A DNA stretch of 64,000 nt from an uncultured Mediterraneibacter sp. (lineage in GTDB: Bacteria; Bacillota; Clostridia; Lachnospirales; Lachnospiraceae), in NCBI RefSeq assembly GCF_934309415.1, contig NZ_CAKRDI010000006.1, forward strand, positions 1 to 64,000. The letters run 5' to 3'. Position numbers and translations under genes: made by a program. This document shows, piece after piece, positions 1-7,777 of this stretch. How positions within the stretch are numbered: position 1 is the stretch's first letter; every line of letters begins with the position of its first letter. The notes under the pieces were generated by a model, which searched no databases, was not told the origin of the DNA, and saw nothing but the letters and a program-made list of their open reading frames with translations.

Positions 1-720
1 CCGAAGGCTCTTTCCGGTGGACAGAGACAGCGTGTTGCCATGGGACGTGCAATCGTTCGTAATCCTAAGGTATTCCTTATGGATGAGCCTCTTTCCAACC
101 TGGATGCAAAACTGAGAGTTCAGATGCGTATCGAGATTTCCAAACTTCATGAGAATCTGGGTGCTACAATCATCTATGTAACACATGACCAGACAGAGGC
201 TATGACACTTGGAACAAGAATCGTAGTTATGAAGGACGGAGTTGTTCAGCAGGTAGATACACCACAGGCACTTTACAATACACCTTGCAATCTGTTCGTT
301 GCAGGATTCATCGGATCACCACAGATGAACTTCATGGATGCTCTGTGTACAGTAAAAGGAAATGATGTTACACTTACAGTTGGAAAACACGTACTGAAAG
401 TTCCAGCTTCCAAGAAACAGGCACTCATCAACGGCGGATATGACGGAAAGACAGTTGTTCTTGGCATTCGTCCGGAAGATGTACATGATTCACAGGCATT
501 TATCAGCAACTCTCCTGACAGCGTGATCGAATCTACAATCAAGGTATACGAGCTGCTCGGAGCAGAAGTATTCTTATACTTCGATGTTGAGGGAACACAG
601 ATGACAGCACGTGTTAACCCACGTACAACACTGAGAACTGGTGACCATGCTGTATTCGCTCTTGATATGGAGAAGATTCACGTATTCGACAAAGAGACTG
701 AGTTGACGATTACAAACTAA
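1..720 (+). CDS. Sugar ABC transporter ATP-binding protein (MsmX/UgpC type), 5' end outside window
   Basis: This is the 3' part of an ABC ATPase that energises a CUT1-family oligosaccharide importer at the inner face of the membrane. The reading frame is open from base 1, so the true start and Walker A lie upstream. Visible parts in order are the signature LSGGQRQRV, Walker B (VFLMDEPLSNLDAKLR), the H-loop (VTHDQTEAMTLG) and a C-terminal TOBE/OB region of about 120 residues typical of MsmX, MalK and UgpC. Such ATPases often serve several sugar permeases and need not sit beside them. A strong terminator follows. The family call is firm; the transported sugar cannot be read here. Confidence 0.93.
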   Translation, partial: PKALSGGQRQRVAMGRAIVRNPKVFLMDEPLSNLDAKLRVQMRIEISKLHENLGATIIYVTHDQTEAMTLGTRIVVMKDGVVQQVDTPQALYNTPCNLFVAGFIGSPQMNFMDALCTVKGNDVTLTVGKHVLKVPASKKQALINGGYDGKTVVLGIRPEDVHDSQAFISNSPDSVIESTIKVYELLGAEVFLYFDVEGTQMTARVNPRTTLRTGDHAVFALDMEKIHVFDKETELTITN

Positions 721-788
721 TGATTTAAAATAGGAATAGCAGCCACATAGATGTGAACGCTTTTCCTATGGATGAATTGAAAATTGAG

Positions 789-824
789 GGGCTGCACTTT
801 TTTCTGGAAGTGCAGCTTTTTATT
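789..824 (+). terminator. Rho-independent terminator after the sugar ABC ATPase
   Basis: A GCTGCACTT / AAGTGCAGC stem is followed by TTTTTATT. It ends the transcript of the upstream ATPase gene. Confidence 0.85.
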
Positions 825-896
825 TACACGTGATAACCTGAGAAACCTGCAAAACATGTTTCTCATAGTTTAAGAAATTTTACAGAACTGGAGATT

Positions 897-1856
897 ATGA
901 TGGAGTATAAACCAGAACTTGCGAAAGCACTCAACGACTTGAAAAGAATTACTGGAATTACGCTGGATGTAGATGCATCCACAACCGAAGAGCAGGAAAA
1001 AGCCCTGGAACAGATTCGTTGTCTCTGCACTGCTTACCGTGAGAAATATAATAAAAATGATTTTCTTTTCAGTCTGATGACAAACGGGATTCCTGCTTAT
1101 GATATTTATGAAAGAGCCGGACGATTACATATTGCACCGGAAGAAAAACGGGTTATTTTTCTTTTGGAAACCCGCTCACTCGATGATACTGTGATTGAGA
1201 TTCTGAAGAATCTTTTCCCATCTCAGACCCGAACCTACCTTGTTCCGGTCAATGATTCCAGTCTCGCAATCCTGCGTCCGCTGAAATCTTCTGAGCTGAA
1301 AGAACTTGAAACAGTATCTTCCGGAGATGCTGCTCCCGCAGATGCGCTTTCTGAACAGATGCGGCAGATTGCCCGCACTATTGTTGACACACTGAATACA
1401 GAAGCACTCTCGCATGTTCAGGTGGCCTACAGCAGAGTACTCGATAATCTGACGGAACTTTCTTCTGCATTCCGCGAGACAAGTCTGGCACTGAAAGTCG
1501 GAAAGCTATTTTATTCCGAACAGACTGTATTCCCATACAATGAACTGGGAATTGGCCGGCTGATCTATCAACTGCCTGTCTCCATCTGCGAAAGTTTCCT
1601 TGGAGAAATCTTTGGCGAAGAGCATCCGGAACAGTTTGATGAAGAAACAACTCTCACCATCAACCGTTTTCTCCAGAACAATCTGAATATTGCGGAGACT
1701 TCCCGTCAGCTTCATATGCACCGCAATACACTGATCTACCGATTAGAACAGATTGAAAAAAGAACAGGTCTTGACCTTCGTAAGTTCGAAGATGCCATGA
1801 CCTTTAAGATTGCCACCATGGTAATCAATTATCTGCACACAGAAAGGAACCGCTAA
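897..1856 (+). CDS. PucR/CdaR-type transcriptional regulator
   Basis: A 319-residue protein whose last 60 residues form a PucR-type helix-turn-helix (NLNIAETSRQLHMHRNTLIY, then RLEQIEKRTGLDLR). This C-terminal domain is shared by CdaR (sugar diacid regulator) and PucR (purine catabolism). The N-terminal two thirds have no motif I recognise and probably form the sensing domain. The start at 897 follows GGAG at 890; a second ATG directly follows at 900 and cannot be excluded. The stop is 2 bp before the next start, so it is probably co-transcribed with the small membrane protein behind it. The effector is unknown. Confidence 0.85.
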   Translation: MMEYKPELAKALNDLKRITGITLDVDASTTEEQEKALEQIRCLCTAYREKYNKNDFLFSLMTNGIPAYDIYERAGRLHIAPEEKRVIFLLETRSLDDTVIEILKNLFPSQTRTYLVPVNDSSLAILRPLKSSELKELETVSSGDAAPADALSEQMRQIARTIVDTLNTEALSHVQVAYSRVLDNLTELSSAFRETSLALKVGKLFYSEQTVFPYNELGIGRLIYQLPVSICESFLGEIFGEEHPEQFDEETTLTINRFLQNNLNIAETSRQLHMHRNTLIYRLEQIEKRTGLDLRKFEDAMTFKIATMVINYLHTERNR

Positions 1857-1858
1857 TT

Positions 1859-2359
1859 ATGAATGATGCATTATGTGAACACATTGTAGCCCGTAAATCG
1901 AAACCAACTGATCTTTTAATCCGCATTCTTGTCATTGTAGCTGTAATCGCTATTGCAGTACTTGGTATGCCGTTTATTGGATTCTTCTCATTTGCAGTTG
2001 CAGTGATTGCTGCCATGCTTGCATATTATTTCATCTTTCCGATGCTCAGCGTGGAATATGAATATTCCCTGCTGAACCATGATCTTGAGATTGATGCTAT
2101 TTATAACAAATCAAAGAGAAAATCAAAAATAAACGTTGATATTCAGACTGCTGAAATCATTGCACCGAAAGGATCTCACCGACTGGATTCTTATCACGCT
2201 GAAAATGTCTGTGACTTTTCTTCAGGAAATGCAGATGTAAAAGTATTTGCTATCATGATTCCTGTTGAGCAGAAAAACACCTGCATCTACATTGAGCCGG
2301 ATCAGAAAATGATCGACCATATGAAACAGTGGATGGGAATGAAGATGTTCGAAGATTAA
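1859..2359 (+). CDS. Small membrane protein, DUF6106-like
   Basis: A 166-residue protein with a short basic N-terminus, two adjacent membrane segments (about residues 20-60, rich in I, V, A and F) and a soluble C-terminal part of about 100 residues. It resembles proteins labelled DUF6106 in Lachnospiraceae; that is from memory and not certain. No catalytic motif is visible. It starts 2 bp after the PucR-type regulator and is probably in the same transcript, ending at the shared terminator at 2364. Function unknown. Confidence 0.8.
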   Translation: MNDALCEHIVARKSKPTDLLIRILVIVAVIAIAVLGMPFIGFFSFAVAVIAAMLAYYFIFPMLSVEYEYSLLNHDLEIDAIYNKSKRKSKINVDIQTAEIIAPKGSHRLDSYHAENVCDFSSGNADVKVFAIMIPVEQKNTCIYIEPDQKMIDHMKQWMGMKMFED

Positions 2360-2363
2360 GTAT

Positions 2364-2422
2364 AAAACAGCAGGCACATCTCTGATAACATTTTTTCTTT
2401 ATCTGAGATGTGCCTGTTTTAT
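2364..2422. terminator. Bidirectional terminator between the DUF6106-like gene and trxB
   Basis: Long stem AAAACAG-AGGCACATCTC / GAGATGTGCCTGTTTT with A and T runs on both sides. It can end transcripts from both converging genes. Confidence 0.85.
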
Positions 2423-2456
2423 ATCGTTAAAACATTTTTCTTTATAATACTTATGA

Positions 2457-3359
2457 TTACTGAATATATTTGCAGGCCGCAAGTGCCGCCACTGCACCAT
2501 CTGCTGCCGCTGTCGTCAGCTGTCTTACTTCCTTGGTACGGCAATCTCCAGCAGCAAAAATACCTGGATGAGATGTAACACAGTCTTCTGCTGCCAGAAT
2601 GAATCCGTCTCCGTCCAGTCTGACAGTTTCTGCAAAAATATCATTCTGAGGAATCTGTCCCACTGCAATAAATACTCCTGCCACCGGAAGTTCTGTCTTC
2701 CCTGCGGTCTTTCTGTTCAGCAGTGTCAGACTCTCTACCATATCTTTTCCATTGATTTCCTTCACAACCGTATTCAGAATAAACTCTATATTTTCTTTTC
2801 CTTCCAGACGTTTCACAATATTACTCTCGCCACGGAATTCATCTCTTCTGTGAATCAGATATACTTTACTGCAATAATTGGAAAGAAATTCTGCATCCTG
2901 CAATGCAGTGCTTCCACCGCCTACAACAGCAACTTCTCTTCCACGGAAAAACATCCCGTCACAGGTTGCGCAGTAAGAGACTCCGGCACCAGTCAGTCTT
3001 TCTTCTCCCGGAACTGCCAGATGGCGATGCGCAACTCCTGTTGCCAGAATCACAGATCTGCACGGATATGCTTTACCTGTTGTCTCGATTACTTTGATTC
3101 CATCTTCATCTTCAATTCCTGTCACGCGTTCAACTACAGTCTCTGCACCAAGCTTCATGGCCTGATCCAGAAGATTCATCGAGAATTCGCTTCCACTTAC
3201 ACTTGCGATTCCCGGATAATTCTCAACATTGGGGGAAGATGTAATCTGTCCACCAAAATTTCCGCCTTCAATAATAATTGTTCTTTTACCTGCACGCTGT
3301 CCGTAGATTGCAGCAGTCATTCCGGCTGTTCCACCGCCTATAATTCCAATATCGTACAT
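2457..3359 (-). CDS. trxB: Thioredoxin reductase
   Basis: A 300-residue flavoprotein that reduces thioredoxin with NADPH. It shows the FAD-binding GIIGGGTAGMTAA at the N-terminus, the redox pair C130-A-T-C133-D-G, the NAD(P)-binding VVGGGSTALQDAEF and the C-terminal GIFAAGDC typical of this family. Its length is slightly below the usual 305-320. It converges on the DUF6106-like gene with a shared terminator. The likely partner, trxA, lies at 16.6 kb. Specificity for NADPH versus ferredoxin is not decided by what I can see. Confidence 0.95.
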   Translation of the reverse strand: MYDIGIIGGGTAGMTAAIYGQRAGKRTIIIEGGNFGGQITSSPNVENYPGIASVSGSEFSMNLLDQAMKLGAETVVERVTGIEDEDGIKVIETTGKAYPCRSVILATGVAHRHLAVPGEERLTGAGVSYCATCDGMFFRGREVAVVGGGSTALQDAEFLSNYCSKVYLIHRRDEFRGESNIVKRLEGKENIEFILNTVVKEINGKDMVESLTLLNRKTAGKTELPVAGVFIAVGQIPQNDIFAETVRLDGDGFILAAEDCVTSHPGIFAAGDCRTKEVRQLTTAAADGAVAALAACKYIQ

Positions 3360-3650
3360 CTTTTATAACCTTCCCTTTCGATGATTTTTAATTTATATGA
3401 TATGAAAAATCGTCACTGTCCATTTCCAGTTCTGCACTTACATAATCATCTTTTTGTAACTTAATAATATTTCAATCTCGTTTTTTATTCTATCATCTAG
3501 TTTTTGAGAAGTCAAATAAAACATCAATATCTTGTATTTGTTTTACATTTTTCTACAAAATATTGATGTTTTATAATGCGATTCATTTTCTTTATAACCC
3601 GTATTTCCAAGAGACTTCTTACTTAAATTCAGCGTATCCTCTCCAAATAT
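3360..3650. other. AT-rich gap upstream of trxB
   Basis: No gene is seen. The stretch is AT-rich and must hold the trxB promoter. ATCAATAT-CTTGT...ACAAAATATTGAT at about 3524-3565 forms an inverted repeat of unknown meaning. Confidence 0.5.
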
Positions 3651-3737
3651 GATTTTAAATGACGAGATACATTCAAGACAATACGTGCATCCTCCATGTC
3701 AATCAGCAGAGTGATTGACATGGGAGTGAACAATGAC
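3651..3737 (+). repeat. Truncated copy of the 143-bp three-hairpin element
   Basis: Contains half of hairpin 2 (ending ACGAGATAC), the ATTCA...GTGCATCCTC linker, a complete hairpin 3 (CCATGTCAATCA / TGATTGACATGG) and an end GTGAACAATGAC close to the consensus GTGAACAGTAAC. Hairpin 1 and half of hairpin 2 are missing. The retained hairpin 2 half carries the loop sequence of the opposite arm, so this copy looks rearranged across the palindrome. Confidence 0.8.
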
Positions 3738-3776
3738 AGAATTTTTCTCTTCAGATATGCTCATAATATATAACTT

Positions 3777-4571
3777 CTACAGATTTCTTGACACGTCTGC
3801 GCAGGCTTTCTCAGCCTCTATGATTGCGCTTCTGAATCCTTTTTCTTCCAGAACACGGACTGCTTCAATGGTTGTTCCTGCCGGAGAACATACCATATCT
3901 TTCAATTCTCCCGGATGTTTTCCTGTCTCAAGAAGCATCCTGGCACTTCCGTAAACAGCCTGTGCTGCAAATTTGTACGCCTGATTTCTTGGCATTCCTT
4001 CTGCAACTGCTCCGTCCGCCATCGCTTCGATCAGCATAAAGACATATGCCGGTGAACTTCCGCTGACTGCAACCACTGCATCGATCATATATTCCGGCAC
4101 AACTTCTACTTTTCCGAATGATCCTAACAGCTCTAATGCATAATTCTTCTCTTCTTCTGTTACATATGCATTCGGGCACGCTGCTGTCATTCCTTCTCCA
4201 ACCAGAGCAGGTGTATTTGGCATTGTTCTCACTATTTTCAGTTTCTTTCCAAACTTCTCTTCCAGCCATGCAAGTGTTTTTCCCGGTGCCAGAGAAATGA
4301 TCACCTGATCCTCACGCATAGAATCTTTGATTCCTGCAATTGTTTCCTCATAAAACTGTGGTTTCACAGATAATACAAGTACTTCTGCTTTCTCAGCCAC
4401 TTCCTTATTATCTGCTGTCACATGGATACCATACTTATTTTTTACACGTTCACGTCCTGCTTCCAGAATGTCTGAACCTATAATTTCTTCCGGTTTGATG
4501 ATGCCTTTTGCGATAATACCGCCCATAATCGCCCCTGCCATATTGCCTGTTCCGATAAATCCTAATTTCAT
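3777..4571 (-). CDS. proC: Pyrroline-5-carboxylate reductase
   Basis: A 264-residue enzyme of the last step of proline synthesis (pyrroline-5-carboxylate to proline with NAD(P)H). It has the Rossmann motif GFIGTGNMAGAIMGG at the N-terminus and the ProC signature region VSGSSPAYVF...EGM in the C-terminal dimerisation domain. An in-frame ATG lies 8 codons upstream, but AAAGGAGATC precedes the start chosen here. It follows acyP by 37 bp on the same strand and is probably co-transcribed. No other proline genes are nearby. Confidence 0.94.
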   Translation of the reverse strand: MKLGFIGTGNMAGAIMGGIIAKGIIKPEEIIGSDILEAGRERVKNKYGIHVTADNKEVAEKAEVLVLSVKPQFYEETIAGIKDSMREDQVIISLAPGKTLAWLEEKFGKKLKIVRTMPNTPALVGEGMTAACPNAYVTEEEKNYALELLGSFGKVEVVPEYMIDAVVAVSGSSPAYVFMLIEAMADGAVAEGMPRNQAYKFAAQAVYGSARMLLETGKHPGELKDMVCSPAGTTIEAVRVLEEKGFRSAIIEAEKACADVSRNL

Positions 4572-4608
4572 AATGATCTGATCTCCTTTTCTCATCTGAA
4601 CATCCTGA

Positions 4609-4878
4609 CTATTTTACCCAGAAACTGTTTTCCTCTTCTGTCGGGATTTCCTTTGTGTCCATCCAGTCTATTGTAATAAACCGGTTATTATTGAGTCCAA
4701 CAAGTAGTTTGTTGATCAATGTCTCTCTTCCCTGAATCTCAAGTGTTACTGTTCCATCCCATTCGTTTCTTACCCATCCGGTCAGTCCCAGCGACTGAGC
4801 CAGATATTTCGCCGTATAACGGAATCCAACACCCTGAACTCTTCCATGAAAGATAATTCTCTTTCTTGTCTCTGACAT
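4609..4878 (-). CDS. acyP: Acylphosphatase
   Basis: An 89-residue protein that hydrolyses acyl phosphates. It has the family signature GRVQGVGFRY with catalytic R20, and the second catalytic residue N38 in GWVRNEWDGTV. The start was chosen because AGGAGG lies 7-8 bases upstream; a longer open frame upstream has no such site. It leads the acyP-proC pair; one could imagine it acting on glutamyl phosphate, but that is speculation from position only. Confidence 0.93.
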   Translation of the reverse strand: MSETRKRIIFHGRVQGVGFRYTAKYLAQSLGLTGWVRNEWDGTVTLEIQGRETLINKLLVGLNNNRFITIDWMDTKEIPTEEENSFWVK

Positions 4879-4993
4879 AAAGTGCCTCCTTTCCCTGTGA
4901 AAACTAAAGCATGTCTTAAAAATGACAGACTTTATCTTCCCGGTTATTTTAGCACACTTTTCCATACTTTGTGGAGTAATCTGCTATTATTTT

Positions 4994-5135
4994 GTTACTT
5001 TCACTCCCATGTCAATCACTCCGTTGATTGGCATGGAGGATGCACGTATTGTCTTGAATGTATCTCGCCCATCGCCAAAGGCAATTCTAAATGGCGAGAT
5101 ACGTTACTGTTTACAGGTTTCCTGTGAACAGTGAT
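4994..5135 (-). repeat. Full-length three-hairpin element, copy 1 (reverse orientation)
   Basis: 142 bp from GTTACTTTCACTCC to GAACAGTGAT, with hairpins 3, 2 and 1 in that order on the plus strand. It is flanked on both sides by a perfect 8-bp direct repeat ATTATTTT (4986-4993 and 5136-5143), the mark of a transposition-like insertion. The ends have drifted slightly from the consensus, so it is probably an older copy. Confidence 0.92.
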
Positions 5136-5255
5136 ATTATTTTAACTTTCATTGTCAAACTTATAACCCGAATGCTATAATTTTGTAGTAACAGTTCAAC
5201 TACAAAGGGGCAGATTCGAGCTTCATGACTGAACACTGAACACTGACCTGTTTAC

Positions 5256-5398
5256 GTTGCTGTTCACTCCCATGTCAATCACTCCGCTGATTGGCATGGA
5301 GGATGCACGTTTTGTCCTGAATGTATCTCGCCCATCGCCGTAGGCGACTCTAAATGGCGAGATACGTTACTGTTTGCAGGTTACCTGTGAACAGTAAC
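5256..5398 (-). repeat. Full-length three-hairpin element, copy 2 (reverse orientation)
   Basis: 143 bp, GTTGCTGTTCACTCC to GTGAACAGTAAC, flanked by perfect 8-bp direct repeats CTGTTTAC (5248-5255 and 5399-5406). It lies 120 bp from copy 1 in the same orientation, just upstream of hydE. The target CTGTTTAC itself occurs inside hairpin 1 of some copies, which hints at insertion into an older remnant. Confidence 0.93.
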
Positions 5399-5457
5399 CT
5401 GTTTACTATTTATTATTATTTTAGTTGAAATACATGAAATGAAAGTGAGAAAATCTT

Positions 5458-6540
5458 ATGAATAATTTATCAGGAATATCTCTGTCTTTTGACCAGGGAA
5501 AAGAACTGATCGATAAACTAAACGAAGTCTGTTCTCTCTCCCGTGAAGAATGGATTGAACTGATCTCCGGCCGCACTCCCGAGCTTGCCGATTATCTTTT
5601 TAAGAAGGCACAGAACGTCCGCATCCAACATTACGGTCATGATGTTTATGTACGCGGACTGATCGAATTTTCAAATTATTGCAAAAATGACTGTTACTAC
5701 TGCGGAATCCGTAAGAGCAATTCCAATGCAGTGCGCTATCGTCTCACAAAAGAGGAAATTCTGGAATGCTGCCAGCTTGGTTATGAGATTGGCTATCGCA
5801 CATTTGTCCTGCAAGGCGGTGAAGATGGATGGTTCACTACAGAACGCATGGCAGATATTGTCTCTTCCATACATTCCCGCTGGCCAGACTGCGCAATTAC
5901 GCTTTCCATCGGAGAACTGTCAAAAGAAAGCTACCAGATGCTATATGATGCAGGCGCAGAACGTTATCTGCTGCGTCATGAAACTTATGATGCAGAGCAC
6001 TATCGCATGCTTCATCCTGCTTCATTAAGTGCGCAACACAGACAGCAATGCCTCTGGGATTTGAAAGAGATTGGCTATCAGGTCGGAACCGGATTTATGG
6101 TAGGTGCTCCTTACCAGACTGTAGAAAATCTTGCAGATGATCTGCTGTTTCTAAAAAAACTGAATCCTCATATGGTTGGGATCGGTCCATTCATTCCACA
6201 CCACGATACCCAGTTTGCCAAAGAACCGGCAGGCACTTTGGAACTGACACTTTTCCTGCTCGGCGTGATTCGTCTGATGCTTCCAAAAGTCCTGCTTCCT
6301 GCAACAACTGCACTCGGCACGATTTCCCCGACAGGACGCGAACAGGGGATTCTTGCAGGAGCCAATGTAGTGATGCCGAATCTTTCTCCGACAGAAGTAC
6401 GAAAGAATTATCTGCTGTACGACAATAAAATCTGTACCGGAGATGAATCCGCCCAGTGCCGCAGTTGCCTGGAACGAAGAATGGAATCTGTAGGATATCA
6501 TGTCATTGTATCCCGTGGAGATTCATTGAATATAGAATGA
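5458..6540 (+). CDS. hydE: [FeFe]-hydrogenase H-cluster radical SAM maturase HydE
   Basis: A 360-residue radical SAM enzyme that helps build the diiron H-cluster. The [4Fe-4S] motif is C75-K-N-D-C79-Y-Y-C82 in the context LIEFSNYCKNDCYYCGIR, which is characteristic of HydE. FVLQGGEDG and ITLSIGELS follow in the TIM barrel. The C-terminus has CRSCLERRMESVGY, as in HydE of clostridia. Length matches the family (about 350). BioB-like or PylB-like relatives are the alternatives, but the motif context favours HydE. Neither hydF, hydG nor a hydrogenase gene is in this window. AAGTGAG precedes the start. Confidence 0.93.
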   Translation: MNNLSGISLSFDQGKELIDKLNEVCSLSREEWIELISGRTPELADYLFKKAQNVRIQHYGHDVYVRGLIEFSNYCKNDCYYCGIRKSNSNAVRYRLTKEEILECCQLGYEIGYRTFVLQGGEDGWFTTERMADIVSSIHSRWPDCAITLSIGELSKESYQMLYDAGAERYLLRHETYDAEHYRMLHPASLSAQHRQQCLWDLKEIGYQVGTGFMVGAPYQTVENLADDLLFLKKLNPHMVGIGPFIPHHDTQFAKEPAGTLELTLFLLGVIRLMLPKVLLPATTALGTISPTGREQGILAGANVVMPNLSPTEVRKNYLLYDNKICTGDESAQCRSCLERRMESVGYHVIVSRGDSLNIE

Positions 6541-6593
6541 TTAAAACCTGCTCTTATATAAAGCACGGATTTGAACAGAAGAATATATCAAAA

Positions 6594-6664
6594 TGAGACT
6601 GCGAAAAAATTATAAATAAGATTCTTCTATAACAATAATGAATCTCAATTTTTTTACAGTCTCG
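6594..6664. terminator. Inverted repeat after hydE, possible terminator
   Basis: TGAGACTG-GAAAAAATT is matched by AATTTTTTTACAGTCTC, with an inner GATTC / GAATC pair. The loop is long (about 33 bases), so it may be a terminator or a decayed palindromic repeat. Confidence 0.5.
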
Positions 6665-6710
6665 CTTTCAATGTTTTTTTACTCATATAAGATATCTGTA
6701 ATTGATCTCC

Positions 6711-6745
6711 AGAGTGTGTCTGAAAAATGCTTTCTGCAAGATATA
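6711..6745 (+). repeat. Second repeat family copy (AGAGTGTGTCTGAAAAAT type)
   Basis: Starts AGAGTGTGTCTGAAAAATGC and continues TTTCTGCAAGATATA. The same sequence recurs with small changes at 14221, 29236, 44533 and 48574 and reversed at 10822. Confidence 0.75.
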
Positions 6746-6770
6746 TGTCACAATATACCGTAAAGACGTT

Positions 6771-7451
6771 TTAATTTCCAGATGGAATAAATCTTGCAAT
6801 CTCTCCTGCTACATTCGAAATTGGCATGGTCTGCAGCCATACATGTCCCGGTCCGCTTACGATTGTATTGAACACTCCTTCGCCACCAAATACCATGTTC
6901 TTAAGTCCGGGCACTGTCTGAATCTCCATGCTGCATGTCGTATCCATTGCGGCCAGATAACCTGTATCAATCACAATCTGCTGTCCCGGTCTCAGTTCAT
7001 ATTCAACTACATGACCATCAAACTCAAGAAATGCGATTCCCTGTCCGGAAAGCCTCTGCATAATGAAACCTTCACCGCCAAATAAGCCTGCTCCTAATTT
7101 TTTCTGAAAGAAAACAGACAAATCCACGCCAGCCTCAGATGCAAGGAAGCCTGATTTCTGCACAATCAGCTCGCGTCCAGGTCCAATCTCTCTCGCTACA
7201 ATCTGTCCCGGGAAACTGGATGCAAATGCAATCATCCCATTTCCGCCCTGTGCTGTATAACGGTTCTGGAACATCGCCTCACCTGAAAACATTCTTCCGA
7301 ATGCCTTACCAATTCCTCCATTCGTTGTTGTCTCCATCTTCATATTCGGTGACATCCAGCTCATGGAACCTCTCTCAGTTATCATCTGCTCTCCATTTTC
7401 CAGATAGCATACTACAACCGGAAGTGTATCTCCTTTAATTTCATATCTCAT
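6771..7451 (-). CDS. AIM24/TIGR00266 family protein
   Basis: A 226-residue protein of the AIM24 (TIGR00266) family, rich in beta strands and glycine. Visible family-like stretches are GGIGKAFGRMFSGE, FPGQIV, GLFGGEGFIMQRLSG and the C-terminal VFGGEGVFNT. AGGAGG lies upstream of the ATG chosen; a 14-codon upstream extension has no support. The molecular role of bacterial members is not established. It is a monocistronic-looking gene flanked by repeats. Confidence 0.9.
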   Translation of the reverse strand: MRYEIKGDTLPVVVCYLENGEQMITERGSMSWMSPNMKMETTTNGGIGKAFGRMFSGEAMFQNRYTAQGGNGMIAFASSFPGQIVAREIGPGRELIVQKSGFLASEAGVDLSVFFQKKLGAGLFGGEGFIMQRLSGQGIAFLEFDGHVVEYELRPGQQIVIDTGYLAAMDTTCSMEIQTVPGLKNMVFGGEGVFNTIVSGPGHVWLQTMPISNVAGEIARFIPSGN

Positions 7452-7777
7452 AGTCTGTAACCTCCTGTCTGTTTTGTGTTTAACTGATTTCATTGTAGCA
7501 AATCCAGAACTGAAGTACCAGTGAAATTCCTGATTTCCAGAATCTCTGGCATTTTCTAAAATTTTTCTTTATACCTCATTTTTCACTAACTACTATATGA
7601 AAAGTCATTCCTACAATCTGTATATTTTAATTACGTTTCTTTCAGACAAATGGATAAAGCCCCATGTTCTTTCAAACACAGGGCCTAATCTATACCTTAT
7701 TTTCTTTTTCTAATCTGTACAAAATTTTCAACGTTCTTTGCTTTTACCTTAACCTTTTATCTGCGGATATGCGCTAA
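7452..7777. other. Gap between the histidine kinase and the AIM24-like gene
   Basis: No gene is seen. GCCC-ATGT / ACAC-GGGC at 7656-7681 could form a weak hairpin downstream of the kinase gene, but the T run after it on the minus strand is short. The promoter of the AIM24-like gene should lie here. Confidence 0.45.

Noticed and set aside
2568..3368. 266-codon open frame on the plus strand
   Set aside because: It lies antisense to trxB, has Cys/Ser/His-rich composition without motifs and no ribosome site.
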